Notes: generated by a model not told the origin, from the sequence alone. 64,000 bases of DNA from Deltaproteobacteria bacterium (GCA_016713665.1 JADJOR010000009.1:372001-436000), one strand, 5' to 3'; counted from the first letter of the stretch, positions 26,224 through 35,534 are shown. A program made the numbers and translations.

Positions 26224-26706
26224 TCAGGCGTCCCCGAACGAGATCTGGACGACCTCGAGCTCGCGTCGGCCCTTGGGCACCTTCACGCTGACCTCGTCGC
26301 CGACCGACTTGTTCATCAGGGCCTGGGCGACCGGGGAGGTGATCGAGATGCGGCCCTGCTTGGCGTCGGCCTCGTCCTCGCCGACGATCGTGTAGCGGAT
26401 CTGGTCGTCGTTCTCGGCGTCGCGGAGCAAGACCGTCGCCCCGAAGCGGACCTTGTCCGGGAGCTGGCCGTTCGTCTCGATGACCTGGGCCCGGGCGATC
26501 TTGTCGTCGAGCTGGGCGATGCGGGCGGCGATGTGGCCCTGCTTTTCCTTGGCGGCGTGGTACTCGGCGTTCTCGGAGAGGTCGCCGTGGGCGATGGCGG
26601 TCTCGATCTCCTTGACGTTCGCCGGGCGATCGACGCTCTTCAGGCGCTGGAGCTCGGCCTTCAGGGCTTCATAGCCGCGCTGGGTCATCGGCACGCGTTG
26701 CGACAT
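26224..26706 (-). CDS. greA: Transcription elongation factor GreA
   Basis: 160 residues, the normal GreA length. The N-terminal coiled coil with the acidic tip DLSENAEYHAAKE and the C-terminal FKBP-like domain (ITSPVAQALMNKSVGDEV) are clear. It binds the RNA polymerase secondary channel and stimulates cleavage of backtracked RNA. ATG 26706 has GGAAGGAAG upstream; the ATG six codons later (MTQRGYEAL) is a possible alternative. Confidence 0.96.
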   Translation of the reverse strand: MSQRVPMTQRGYEALKAELQRLKSVDRPANVKEIETAIAHGDLSENAEYHAAKEKQGHIAARIAQLDDKIARAQVIETNGQLPDKVRFGATVLLRDAENDDQIRYTIVGEDEADAKQGRISITSPVAQALMNKSVGDEVSVKVPKGRRELEVVQISFGDA

Positions 26707-27106
26707 GGTCTTCCTTCCGGATCGGGGGCTGGATTGCGGGCGCGTTCGGGAGATCGCTTCGGGCGAGGGTGGGGGTGGGGCGTCGCGGGCCGGTCGATCG
26801 GTGGACGACCGGGGCGCCTTTGCTCCGGGTTCGTGGCTCGCCCGTCGACTCGTCGGGCTTCGGGTCTGGCTCTGTTTGCGGCGCGGTCGAGGTTCGACCG
26901 GAGTCCGCGCAGGTTCGAGGGCAGCAGCGCGGCCGCCGCTCGCGATCCGCTCGCGAAATAGGCTACCCAGCACCCGCGAGCAGGGCAAGGAATTTGCCCT
27001 CTGGGGACCGCGAGGCGGACGATTGATCGGCCAACATGATGAAGAGCGGTCCGATTCCGACGCAGAAGCGGGTGGTCCGCCGCGGCCGCCGGGCTCGATC
27101 GTGCGG
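26707..27106. other. 400-base gap between divergent greA and CPBP genes
   Basis: No gene is supported here, although the CPBP frame happens to stay open through it. It holds the greA promoter side and one clear hairpin, AGGGCAA (26982-26988) with TTGCCCT (26994-27000) and a 5-base loop, in a locally AT-richer stretch. No confident -35/-10 was found. Confidence 0.5.
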
Positions 27107-27667
27107 ATGGGCCTCCTCTTTTATGGGGCGATGGGGGTCGCGGCGCTGCTCTGGCGGATGTCGACCCCGGGCGACTCGATCCTCCATCCCTCGCTCGAGG
27201 CGGAGGCCCGGGCCTGGTCGGTTCCGGCGGCGATCGGGGCGGGCATCGCGGCGGGCCTCGTCGCGATCGGGCTCTCGGAAGCGCTCACGCGCTGGACGGC
27301 GCTGGGTCGCGCCCTCTCGGATCTGCTCGCGGAGAGCATCGGTCCCCTCGATCGGAGCAACGCGTGGCTGCTCGCCTTCGCGAGCGGGCTCGCGGAGGAG
27401 ATGTTCTTCCGCGGGGCGCTGCAGGCGAAGCTCGGGCTCGTCGGGGCGAGCCTGCTCTTCGGGGCGGCGCATTTCCTGCCGCGCCGGGAGCTCGTGCTCT
27501 GGAGCGTCTTCGCCGCCGCGATGGGGCTCGGGCTCGGCGGGCTCTACGAGTGGACCGGGCAGCTCGCGGCGCCGATCGCGGCCCACGTCGTCGTGAACGG
27601 GATCAATCTGCCGCGACTCGCGGCGCGTCAGGCGAAGGGCGGGGCGAGCGGCTCGTCCGAGGTTTGA
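27107..27667 (+). CDS. CPBP-family intramembrane metalloprotease
   Basis: 186 residues from ATG 27107 (GTG 27101 is an in-frame alternative). Predicted membrane helices carry the CPBP/Abi motifs: EEMFFRG (EExxxR), FGAAHFLP and AAHVVVNGIN. The Glu and His residues bind the zinc of this Rce1-like protease family. Target unknown. Confidence 0.85.
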   Translation: MGLLFYGAMGVAALLWRMSTPGDSILHPSLEAEARAWSVPAAIGAGIAAGLVAIGLSEALTRWTALGRALSDLLAESIGPLDRSNAWLLAFASGLAEEMFFRGALQAKLGLVGASLLFGAAHFLPRRELVLWSVFAAAMGLGLGGLYEWTGQLAAPIAAHVVVNGINLPRLAARQAKGGASGSSEV

Positions 27668-27709
27668 AGCCGGCGCTCGCTCGGCGCGCCGCGGGCTCGG
27701 CGCGATCGC

Positions 27710-28096
27710 TCAGTCGCAGAGCGCGATCGCGTCGATCTCGACGCGGCTTCCGAGGGGCAGCGAGGCGACACCGACGGTGACCCGGGCGGGGGCGGGCTTC
27801 GCCGAGAAGAACTCGGCGTAGAGCGCGTTCACGCGCGGGAAGAGCGTCAGATCCGTCAGGTAGACCGTCGCCTTGACGACGCGATCGAGACTGCTGCCGC
27901 CCGCTTCGAGGACGGCGCGCAGGTTCGCGAGGACCTGGCGGGTCTCGTCCTCGATCTCGCCGGGCACGATCCTGCCCGTCGCCGGATCGAGCGGAATCTG
28001 GCCCGAGGCGAAGAGCCAGCCGCCCGCGCGGATGGCCTGCGAATAGGGGCCGACCGGGGCGGGGGCGCCCGTGGTCCGGATCTCTTCACGTTGCAT
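27710..28096 (-). CDS. RidA-family enamine/imine deaminase
   Basis: 128 residues from ATG 28096, which has GAGGA upstream. Family segments PVGPYSQAIRAGGWLFASGQIP, VLANLRAVLEAGG and the catalytic-site Arg in KPAPARVTVGV are present. RidA proteins hydrolyse reactive enamine and imine intermediates such as 2-aminoacrylate. Confidence 0.93.
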   Translation of the reverse strand: MQREEIRTTGAPAPVGPYSQAIRAGGWLFASGQIPLDPATGRIVPGEIEDETRQVLANLRAVLEAGGSSLDRVVKATVYLTDLTLFPRVNALYAEFFSAKPAPARVTVGVASLPLGSRVEIDAIALCD

Positions 28097-28139
28097 GGAG
28101 GGTCCTCGTCCGATCCCGAGGCGCATCCCCGGGCTGTCC

Positions 28140-28388
28140 TCAGGCGAGCGGCTCGGTCACGAGGCGCTCTTCGAGGACGCGGATGAGATAGCCGAAGAGG
28201 AGCAGGTTCGGGAGTCGTCCGCGGGCGTCACCGACGATGCCCGCGCCGTCGGCGAAGGCCTCGGCGTAGCGGGCGAAGAACTCGATCGTCTCGAAGGGGA
28301 CGTTCTTCGCGAGCATCTCGTTGACGCGCTCCGTCGAGAGCTCGTCGAAGATCTCGGCAAATTCGACTGCGATCTCTTCCGGGGTCAT
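28140..28388 (-). CDS. Small hypothetical protein
   Basis: 82 residues from ATG 28388 (ATG 28406/28409 are alternatives). It is mostly alpha-helical by composition, acidic at the start (MTPEEIAVEFAEIFDELS) and hydrophobic near the end (NLLLFGYLIRVLEERL). No family recognised. It lies 43 bases before the RidA gene on the same strand, so the two may be co-transcribed. Confidence 0.55.
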   Translation of the reverse strand: MTPEEIAVEFAEIFDELSTERVNEMLAKNVPFETIEFFARYAEAFADGAGIVGDARGRLPNLLLFGYLIRVLEERLVTEPLA

Positions 28389-28663
28389 GTCGTCTCCGCA
28401 CTTCATCATGAGCGGCATGCGCGAGCATGCTCGTTTGCGCGTTGCGCGATTTCGAGCGGCAAGATCTCCGAGGCGAGAGCTCGTCGAACGCGTCGATCTT
28501 CCCACCGGCGTCTCGCGCTGTCAACGGCGGATCGCGTCGAATAGCGCGGGAGAACGCGTTCGGCGCATGAATCGCGCCGCTCCGTCCGCGGGACTGCTCG
28601 CAACTTGCACGCGCTGCGCGCGACGAATGCCGAGACGCGGCGCGGTTCGGCGTGCGGAGTTGC

Positions 28664-29569
28664 CTATCGCGGCGCGAGCGCGCGCAGGCGTCGCAGCGCG
28701 TCGAAGAGAAACGTCCCGAGCCCGAGCCAGACGAGCCCGAAGCCGATCGCGGCGTCGCGCGTGAAGGGCTCGTGGTAAGCGATCGTCGCCAGCAGGAAGG
28801 TCAGCGTCGGCGCGATGTACTGGAACATGCCGACGACGACGAGCGGAAGGCGTCGCGTCGAGGCGTGGAACAGAAGCAGCGGGATCGCGGTGACGGGACC
28901 GGCGAGCGCGACGGCCAGATGGGTTCCGAGAGAAGCGGAGGCGAGCGCCGCGTCCGAGCGCGCGAAAACCCAGCCGAGCGCGAGCAATGCGAACGGCGCG
29001 ATGACCAGCATCTCGCGCACGAGCCCGCCGAGCGCCGGCTGCGGCCGCAGCTTGTGGATCAGGCCGTAGAGGGCAAAGCTCGTCGCCAGCACGAGCGAGA
29101 TCCAGGGCAGCTCGCCGGCCTCGATCGTCATCGCGACGACCCCCGCCGTCGCGATCGCGACGGAGATCCCCTGGAGCCGCGAGAGCCGCTCGCCGAGGAA
29201 GAGCATGCCGAGCAGCACGCTCATCAACGGGTTGATGTAGTAGCCGAGGCTCGTCGCGAGGACCTGATCGATCTGCACCGCATAGATGAACACGCCCCAG
29301 TTGAGGGCGAGCAGCGACGCGGCGACGAAGGTCGCCGATCGGCTTCGCCCCTCGCCGCCCCGAAGCTCGCTCGTCCGGCCCCCGACGAGCACGACGCCCG
29401 CCATCCAGACGAGGGTCCAGAGGATCCGCGCGATCAGGACCTCGTGGGCGGCGACGGTGTCGATCGCCTTCCAGTAGGCGGGCCCGATGCCCCAGATGAC
29501 ATAACAACTGACGGCGAGCAGGACGCCCTGGCTCGAGAGCCGGCCGGTCGGCAGGGGATTCGTCTCCAC
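28664..29569 (-). CDS. rarD: RarD-type EamA-family transporter
   Basis: 301 residues with ten predicted membrane helices. The RarD signatures CYVIWGIGPAYWKAID, LNWGVFIYAV, SLGYYINPL and the FQYIAPTLTFLLA segment are clear. The start is GTG 29569, only two bases beyond the stop of the CoA-transferase, so the two are probably co-transcribed. Substrate of RarD proteins is not settled. Confidence 0.92.
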   Translation of the reverse strand: METNPLPTGRLSSQGVLLAVSCYVIWGIGPAYWKAIDTVAAHEVLIARILWTLVWMAGVVLVGGRTSELRGGEGRSRSATFVAASLLALNWGVFIYAVQIDQVLATSLGYYINPLMSVLLGMLFLGERLSRLQGISVAIATAGVVAMTIEAGELPWISLVLATSFALYGLIHKLRPQPALGGLVREMLVIAPFALLALGWVFARSDAALASASLGTHLAVALAGPVTAIPLLLFHASTRRLPLVVVGMFQYIAPTLTFLLATIAYHEPFTRDAAIGFGLVWLGLGTFLFDALRRLRALAPR

Positions 29570-29571
29570 GG

Positions 29572-32094
29572 CTAGCTGAGCGCGCCCGAGGCCATCAGGT
29601 CGGCGATCCGATCGGTCTCGAAGCCGAGCTCGTCGGCCAGGATCTCGAAGGTCTCGCCGCCGAGCAGCGGCGCCGCGCCGCGCGGGCCGTTGTCGTAGCC
29701 GCTGATCCGGAAGGCGTGGCCCGAGTAGGGGACGCGGCCCATCTCGGGATGCTCGAAGACGCGGTGGAAGCGGCGATGGAGCAGCTGCGGGTCGCTCTGC
29801 AGGTCGCGGCTGCGCTGGACGTGGCCGGCGGGAATGCCCGCGTCGAGCAGGATCCGCATGACCTCCCGCGGCTCCCGGCTCGCCGTCCAGGAAGCGAGGC
29901 CGCGATCGATCGCGTCGTGGGCGGCCAGGCGGCCGGCGACGCCGTCGAGCGCGCTCGCCCGCGTCCACTCGGGATCGCCGAGCGCGCGGCGAAGCGCCTG
30001 CCATTGCGCGTCGCTCTCGACCGCCACGGCGCACCACGCGTCGTCGCCCGCGCATCGATAGACGCCCTGCGGCGCCGCGTCGACGGCGCGGTTCCCGCGG
30101 CGCTCGAAGGCGAGCTCGGTCGCCTGGCGCGCGAGCAGCTCGGGCGCCAGGAAATGGAGCGCCGCCTCGAGCTGGCCGACGTCGATGTGCTGACCCTCGC
30201 CCGTTCGGCGGCGATGGTCGAGGGCGGCGAGCAGGGTCGCGGTCAGGAAGCGCGGGGCGATCGTGTCGGTGTAGGCGTTCCAGGGGCCGACCGGCGCGCG
30301 GTCGGGCCAGCCCGTCAGGTCGTAGAAGCCGGCGATCGCGGCGGCGTGGTAGCCGTAGCCCGCGAGCTGCGCGAGGGGGCCGGTCTGGCCCATCAGGCAG
30401 GTGCTCACGAGGATGACCGAGGGATTCGCGCGGGAGGCCGCTTCGTAGCCGAAGCCGAGACGCGCGGCGGCGCCCGGGGTGAAGCTCTCGAGGATGACGT
30501 CGGCCCAGCGCACGAGGGGATCGACGACCTCGCGGGCGCGCGCGTGCTTCAGGTCGAGGGCGAGGCTTCGCTTCGAGGTGTTGAACTCGCCGTAGAACTG
30601 GGAGCGGTTCCAGCCGGGCTGGTCGTCCTTGTAGGGGCCGGCGGTGCGCAGGTTGTCGGCGCGGGTCGAGGACTCGATGCGGAGGACGTTGGCGCCGTGG
30701 TCGGCCAGATATTTGCCGGAGATGGGGCCGACGCCGACCCAGCTGAAGTCGGCGACGCGCAGGCCTTCGAACGGGAGCGCGCGCCGTTCGGCGGGATCCG
30801 AGCGGGTCGCGCGGGGGCGGGGCTTCTTCGCGAGCTCGGCGAGGATCGCGTCCGTGTGTTCGCCGGGGCGCGGTGCCCGGCGCATGATTTCGGCGCGGGA
30901 TTCGGAAGAGCGGGAGTCGGACGCAGGCCCCTCCGACGCGGGTCCGTTCGACGCCGCGGAGCGCGCGAGCCGCGCGAAGGGGCCCGGGGCACGGACGGTA
31001 AGGCCGTTCGGCAGCGCGACGGGGACATAGTAGTCGCGGACCTTCAGCTGCTCGAACTCGAGCATGTCGTCGAGAGTCATGACCGGGGCGATCGTGACGC
31101 CGAGGGCGAGGGCGGGGAGGAAGAGCTCCTCGCGGGTCTTCGTCACGAAGAAGCGCCGGAGCGTCGCGACGAGCTCGTCGAAGGGGATCGAGAATTCCCC
31201 GCCACGGAAGATGCGGTAGTCGTAGGACTTCCATTCCTCGCGCTCGAGCCAGGCCTGATCGATCGTGCCGGCTTCGAGGAGCCAGGGCCGGAGCGCGCCG
31301 AGCAGACGGCCGCCGCAGAGCGCGACGACGTAGCCGTCCTTGCACGCATGCACGAGATGGAACTTCGTCGGCCCGATGTCGAGGCTCGCGCCGTCGCGCT
31401 CGAAGTCGCGGCCCTGGGTCGGGTAGGCCGTCATCGCGTTCAGCATGGTCCAGGTCATCGCCGACTGGGCCGAGACGTCGACGAAGACCGCTTCGCCCGT
31501 CGTTCGCGCCCGGGCGTGGCCGACGAGCGCCGCGACCGCCGCCTCGGCCCCCGCATGCCGCCAGGCCTGGGGCACCGAGATCCGCAGCGGTGCGCGATCC
31601 GGATCGCCCTGGACCGACATCGGCCCGCCGAGCGCCGCGAGCGTCAGATCGCTCGCGGGCCAGTCGGCGGCGGGGCCGTCGGCACCGAAAGGGCTGACGC
31701 GAATGTGGACGAGGAGGGGATTGGCTTCCCGCAGCCGGTCGAAGCCGAGGCCCGCTTCGTCGAGCAGGGCGGGGGGCCCCGAGTCGAGCACGATGTCCGA
31801 GCCCGAAACGAGCGCGAGCAGATCCCGGCGACCCCGCTCGTCGTCGAGATCGAGGACGACGGAGCGCTTGCTCCGGTTGTAGGCGGCGAAGGAGAGGCTG
31901 CGCTCGTCCTTCGGACCCGCGTCGAGGAAGGGCCCGACGCGCCGCGCCGCGCAGAGCGCTCGCGGCTCGACGCGGATCACGTCCGCGCCGAGCTCCGCGA
32001 GGATCTGGCCCGCGAGCTGACCGCGCTCGTCGGTCAGGTCGAGCACGCGATAGGGCGCGAGGAGATTCATCGGTCGACTCATGCGGTGATTCAT
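29572..32094 (-). CDS. Tandem double-domain CaiB/BaiF (type III) CoA-transferase
   Basis: 840 residues, twice the usual ~400. The first CaiB/BaiF domain (about 10-390) starts APYRVLDLTDERGQLAGQILAELGADVIRVE. A Ser/Ala/Pro-rich linker follows, and a second domain starts near residue 455 with LRVADFSWVGVGPISGKYLADHGANVLRIE. Both contain the NRSKRS/NTSKRS strand. Such double proteins transfer CoA between acyl groups in catabolism of fatty, terpenoid or aromatic acids. RarD and a SnoaL-like gene flank it on the same strand. Confidence 0.92.
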   Translation of the reverse strand: MNHRMSRPMNLLAPYRVLDLTDERGQLAGQILAELGADVIRVEPRALCAARRVGPFLDAGPKDERSLSFAAYNRSKRSVVLDLDDERGRRDLLALVSGSDIVLDSGPPALLDEAGLGFDRLREANPLLVHIRVSPFGADGPAADWPASDLTLAALGGPMSVQGDPDRAPLRISVPQAWRHAGAEAAVAALVGHARARTTGEAVFVDVSAQSAMTWTMLNAMTAYPTQGRDFERDGASLDIGPTKFHLVHACKDGYVVALCGGRLLGALRPWLLEAGTIDQAWLEREEWKSYDYRIFRGGEFSIPFDELVATLRRFFVTKTREELFLPALALGVTIAPVMTLDDMLEFEQLKVRDYYVPVALPNGLTVRAPGPFARLARSAASNGPASEGPASDSRSSESRAEIMRRAPRPGEHTDAILAELAKKPRPRATRSDPAERRALPFEGLRVADFSWVGVGPISGKYLADHGANVLRIESSTRADNLRTAGPYKDDQPGWNRSQFYGEFNTSKRSLALDLKHARAREVVDPLVRWADVILESFTPGAAARLGFGYEAASRANPSVILVSTCLMGQTGPLAQLAGYGYHAAAIAGFYDLTGWPDRAPVGPWNAYTDTIAPRFLTATLLAALDHRRRTGEGQHIDVGQLEAALHFLAPELLARQATELAFERRGNRAVDAAPQGVYRCAGDDAWCAVAVESDAQWQALRRALGDPEWTRASALDGVAGRLAAHDAIDRGLASWTASREPREVMRILLDAGIPAGHVQRSRDLQSDPQLLHRRFHRVFEHPEMGRVPYSGHAFRISGYDNGPRGAAPLLGGETFEILADELGFETDRIADLMASGALS

Positions 32095-32149
32095 GCGATG
32101 ACGGCGACTCCGCGCCGTGCAGGCCGTCGGCGCCGCATGCCGAGGTCGC

Positions 32150-32542
32150 TCAGCCCTGGGCGTCCGGCGCGAAGATCCGTTTCGTGAAGCGCCAGCCCGC
32201 CGGCGTCTTCGCGAGCTCGTCCATGTAGCGGCCGGTCACGATGACCTTGTAGCCGCCCTTCGTGTCGTAGCCGATCAGGAAGGCCGAGCCCGTCGCACGA
32301 TCGCCCGCGCCGTCGATCACGATGTTGGTCGCGTTGTGGCGCATGCCCGGCAGCGCCTTGTGGGTCCCGGCGGCGAAGCCGGCGATCGCCTCGTGGCCGT
32401 CGAGGACCTGGATGCCGGCGTCGAACTTGCCGTCGGCGACGAAGCACTGGGCGAAGCCCTTGCTGTCGCCGGTGTCGATCGCGGTGTTGTAGCGGGAATA
32501 GAGCTGGAGGATGTCGAGGGTGTCCTGGGTCGAGAGGCTCAT
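32150..32542 (-). CDS. SnoaL-like / NTF2-fold protein
   Basis: 130 residues. The N-terminal helix DTLDILQLYSRYNTAIDTGD and the cone-shaped NTF2 pattern (GHEAIAGF, RHNATNIVIDG, GRYMDELAKTPAGWRFTKR) fit SnoaL_4-type proteins, which include ring-isomerising and dehydrating enzymes. Upstream of the CoA-transferase in the same direction (55-base gap). No specific reaction can be assigned. Confidence 0.85.
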   Translation of the reverse strand: MSLSTQDTLDILQLYSRYNTAIDTGDSKGFAQCFVADGKFDAGIQVLDGHEAIAGFAAGTHKALPGMRHNATNIVIDGAGDRATGSAFLIGYDTKGGYKVIVTGRYMDELAKTPAGWRFTKRIFAPDAQG

Positions 32543-32665
32543 GGCGAGGGCTCCATCTGGGGTTGTGCGGGGACTGGATCGGGAACCGTACGGGAAGGGG
32601 GACGGGGCGCAAGCGGCGGGGGGCACGGGCGGGGGATGCCCGCGAATCCCGTCGACGCCGGTCGA

Positions 32666-32695
32666 TTGTTCGGGCCAAACGCGCCCTGCTATAAC
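32666..32695 (+). promoter_or_regulatory. Putative promoter of the purEK operon
   Basis: TTGTTC (32666-32671), an 18-base spacer and TATAAC (32690-32695), in a gap between divergent genes. It is about 80 bases before the purE ATG and is the most AT-rich stretch of that gap. Confidence 0.45.
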
Positions 32696-32776
32696 CCGCT
32701 CGAATCGGCTCGCGGGGGTCGTGGCCGCGGGCGGAGGCGGTCGACGAGCCCGCCCGGAAAAGGCGAATCAAAAGGC

Positions 32777-33385
32777 ATGGCCCAATCGGACGTCCAGGCG
32801 GACGGAAATTCGAAGGCGAAGGCGAAGGCGAAGGCTAAGTCGAGAGCGAAGGCGAAGTCGAGCCCCGTCCTGGTCGGCATCGTCATGGGCTCGCGCTCGG
32901 ATTGGCCGACCCTCGAGCACGCCGCGCAGACCCTCGAGGCCCTCGGCGTGCCCTTCGAGACCCGCGTCGTCTCGGCCCACCGGACCCCGGACCTGCTCTT
33001 CCAATACGCCGAGACCGCAGCCGACCGCGGCCTGCGCGCGATCATCGCCGGCGCGGGCGGGGCGGCCCACCTTCCGGGGATGCTCGCGGCGAAGACCTGG
33101 CTGCCGGTCCTCGGCGTGCCGGTCGAGAGCAAGGCGCTGTCGGGGCTCGACTCGCTCTTCTCGATCGTGCAGATGCCGGCGGGCATCCCGGTCGCGACCT
33201 TCGCGATCGGGCGCTCGGGGGCGATCAACGCGGCGCTCTATGCGGCGGCGATGCTCGGGACGACGGACGCGGCGCTGCGCGGTCGCCTCGAGGCCTGGCG
33301 CGCGCGACAGACCGAGGACGTGCTCGCCCATCCCGACCCGGCGAAGGCCGCGGTGAAGAAGAGCCCGAAGTCGAGAGGGCGATGA
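32777..33385 (+). CDS. purE: N5-carboxyaminoimidazole ribonucleotide mutase PurE
   Basis: 202 residues. The core (VLVGIVMGSRSDWPTLEHA, VVSAHRTPD, IIAGAGGAAHLPGM, LPVLGVPV, SIVQMPAGIPVAT) is classic bacterial class I PurE, converting N5-CAIR to CAIR in purine synthesis. An unusual N-terminal extension of about 28 residues is Lys/Ala-rich (KAKAKAKAK), made of 6-base repeats at 32813-32860. It overlaps purK as ATGA and heads a six-gene operon. Confidence 0.96.
   Translation: MAQSDVQADGNSKAKAKAKAKSRAKAKSSPVLVGIVMGSRSDWPTLEHAAQTLEALGVPFETRVVSAHRTPDLLFQYAETAADRGLRAIIAGAGGAAHLPGMLAAKTWLPVLGVPVESKALSGLDSLFSIVQMPAGIPVATFAIGRSGAINAALYAAAMLGTTDAALRGRLEAWRARQTEDVLAHPDPAKAAVKKSPKSRGR
32813..32860 (+). 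repeat. Hexanucleotide repeat encoding a Lys-Ala tail in PurE
   Basis: Eight consecutive 6-base units of the AAGGCG type (three exact copies, then variants) encode KAKAKAKAKSRAKAKS before the PurE core. Copy-number change would keep the frame. Confidence 0.8.
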
Positions 33386-34584
33386 AGGTCGGGATCCTGG
33401 GCGGCGGCCAGCTCGGCTTGATGCTGGCCCAGGCGGCGAGCCGGCTCGGGGTCGAGACGCTCGTCGTCGATCCGGCGCGCGATGCGGTGGCCGGGCAGGT
33501 GACGCGGCATCTCGCGCTCGACTGGCTCGATCCGAGCGCCCTCGACGCGCTCGCGGCCTGCGACGTCGTGACCTACGAGTTCGAGAACGTTCCGACCGAG
33601 GCGGTCGAGAAGCTCGCTGGACGGGTCCCCGTCCATCCGGCGCCCGAGGCCCTCGTCGTCTCCGGCGATCGTCTGCTCGAGAAGAACTTCTTCCGCGAGC
33701 TCGGCCTCGAGCCCGCACCCTTCGCCCCGATCGCCTCCCGCGTCGAGCTCGGCTGCGCCGTCGCCGACGTCGGGCTCCCGGTCGTTCTGAAGACACGGCG
33801 CTTCGGATACGACGGCAAGGGGCAGCTCGTCGTGCGTGCGAACGACGGGCTCGATCTCGCGTGGTCGCGGCTCGGGGGCGAGGAGCTGATCCTCGAGGGC
33901 TTCGTGCCCTTCGAGCGCGAGCTCTCGATCGCGGCGGTGCGCGGGCGCGACGGCGAGATCCGCTTCTGGCCGCCCAGCGAGAACCACCACGTCGACGGCA
34001 TCCTCCACGTCTCGCGCGCGCCCGCCGCGAACGTCCCCGACGCCCTCGTCCGCGAGGCCGAGCGCGGGCTGCGCGCGATCCTCGAGCGCCTCGACTACGT
34101 CGGTGTCCTCGTGGTCGAGCTCTTCGCGCTCTCCGATCGCTGGCTCGCGAACGAGATGGCCTGCCGCGTCCACAACTCCTACCACTGGACGATCGAAGGC
34201 GCGGAGACGAGCCAGTTCGAGAACCATATCCGCGCCGTCGCCGGCCTCCCGCTCGGGGACACCGCGATGCGTCGCGCGAAGCCCGCGCGCGCCGGCGGGC
34301 CGACCGATACGAGCGCGGAGCCCGCCGCCGGATTCGCCGCGATGGTGAACCTCGTCGGCGCGATGCCCGATCTGTCCGCCCTCGCGAGCGAGCCCGGCAT
34401 CACGATCCACGACTACGGCAAGCAGCCCCGCGCCGGCCGCAAGCTCGGCCACGTGACGGCGGTCGCCGATTCCCGCGGCTTGCTCGAGACGCGCATCCGA
34501 CGGATCCTCGCCGTCGCAGGCGATCGCGCGACCGGCGCCCCGCCGCGGCCGATGCCCGGCACCGACCGAGGAGGAAGCGCATGA
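33382..34584 (+). CDS. purK: N5-carboxyaminoimidazole ribonucleotide synthetase PurK
   Basis: 400 residues. ATP-grasp enzyme that makes N5-CAIR from AIR, bicarbonate and ATP. GILGGGQLGLMLA, TYEFENVP, KTRRFGYDGKGQ and NEMACRVHNSYHWTIEGA are PurK-specific; the usual Pro before RVHNS is Cys here. The C-terminal YGKQPRAGRKLGHVT is present. ATG 33382 overlaps the purE stop as ATGA, and its own stop overlaps the next gene the same way. Confidence 0.96.
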   Translation: MKVGILGGGQLGLMLAQAASRLGVETLVVDPARDAVAGQVTRHLALDWLDPSALDALAACDVVTYEFENVPTEAVEKLAGRVPVHPAPEALVVSGDRLLEKNFFRELGLEPAPFAPIASRVELGCAVADVGLPVVLKTRRFGYDGKGQLVVRANDGLDLAWSRLGGEELILEGFVPFERELSIAAVRGRDGEIRFWPPSENHHVDGILHVSRAPAANVPDALVREAERGLRAILERLDYVGVLVVELFALSDRWLANEMACRVHNSYHWTIEGAETSQFENHIRAVAGLPLGDTAMRRAKPARAGGPTDTSAEPAAGFAAMVNLVGAMPDLSALASEPGITIHDYGKQPRAGRKLGHVTAVADSRGLLETRIRRILAVAGDRATGAPPRPMPGTDRGGSA

Positions 34585-35534
34585 CCACCCCGCTCGAGCA
34601 CCACAGCGCCCTCGCGAACGGCGTCCGCCTCCATTATGTCCGCGCCGGCCAGGGCGATCCCGTCGTCCTGCTCCACGGCTTCCCGCAGACCTGGTACATG
34701 TGGCGCAAGATCATCCCGGGCCTCGCCGAGCGCTACACCGTGATCGCCCCCGATCTGCGGGGCTTCGGCGAGTCGAGCAAGCCGATCGGCGGCTACGACA
34801 AGCGCACCGTCGCCGAGGACATCCATCAGCTCGTGCGCGGCCTCGGCTTCGAGAAGGTCTTCCTCGTCGGCCACGACCTCGGCGGCCCGACCGCCTACGC
34901 CTATGCGAGCGCCCATCCCGACGAGGTCCGCCGCCTCGTGCTGCTCGACATCGCGATCACCCTCGAGCGCGCCGAAGCCCTCGAATACTACGCCCGCCTC
35001 TTCCACCTCTCGTTCCACGCCGAGCCCGACATCGCCGTCGCCCTCGTCTCCGGTCGCGAGCGGACCTATCTGACCCACTTCTACCGCAAGTGCTACAACC
35101 CCGGCGCCTTCAGCCACGCCGACATCGACGAGTACATCGCCGCGTTCTCCGCCCCGGGCGCCCTGCGTGCGAGCATGGCCCATTACGGCGCGCTCTGGAC
35201 GGATCTCGAGCACAACCGCGAGAACGCGAAGACGCTCCTCGAGATGCCGGTGCTCGGTCTCGGCGGCGAGCTCAGCTTCGGCGAGGGCGTCGTCAAGTCG
35301 GCGCGGCGGATCGCGAAGAACGTGCGCGGGCGCTCGATGCCGCGGTGTGCCCATTGGATCGCCGAGGAGGAGCCCGAGGCACTGCTCGAAGAGCTGCTCG
35401 CGTTCTTCGGCGAGGAGCCGCCGCTCGCGCGTCAGGCGGGGCAGCGCGTGGGCGACGCGGGGGACGGAGCCGCCTTCGATGCGGCGCACGAAGGCGGCGG
35501 CGAGATCGCGAGAGACGGGAGAGCATCGACGTGA
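34581..35534 (+). CDS. Alpha/beta hydrolase, epoxide hydrolase/haloacetate dehalogenase type
   Basis: 317 residues. HGFPQTWYMW carries the HGxP oxyanion segment, VGHDLGG contains the nucleophilic Asp (D99), and CAHWIAEEEPE supplies the catalytic His. An Asp nucleophile with HGFP points to epoxide hydrolases or fluoroacetate/haloalkane dehalogenases. A ~30-residue charged tail follows the fold. Coupled to purK (ATGA) and to the XdhC gene (TGATG), an odd place for such an enzyme. Confidence 0.88.
   Translation: MTTPLEHHSALANGVRLHYVRAGQGDPVVLLHGFPQTWYMWRKIIPGLAERYTVIAPDLRGFGESSKPIGGYDKRTVAEDIHQLVRGLGFEKVFLVGHDLGGPTAYAYASAHPDEVRRLVLLDIAITLERAEALEYYARLFHLSFHAEPDIAVALVSGRERTYLTHFYRKCYNPGAFSHADIDEYIAAFSAPGALRASMAHYGALWTDLEHNRENAKTLLEMPVLGLGGELSFGEGVVKSARRIAKNVRGRSMPRCAHWIAEEEPEALLEELLAFFGEEPPLARQAGQRVGDAGDGAAFDAAHEGGGEIARDGRAST

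Noticed and set aside
26707..27106. N-terminal extension of the CPBP protease (open frame from 26705)
   Set aside because: The extension is Arg/Gly/Ser-rich with no membrane or domain character, and overlaps the divergent greA promoter region; the homologous part starts near 27107.
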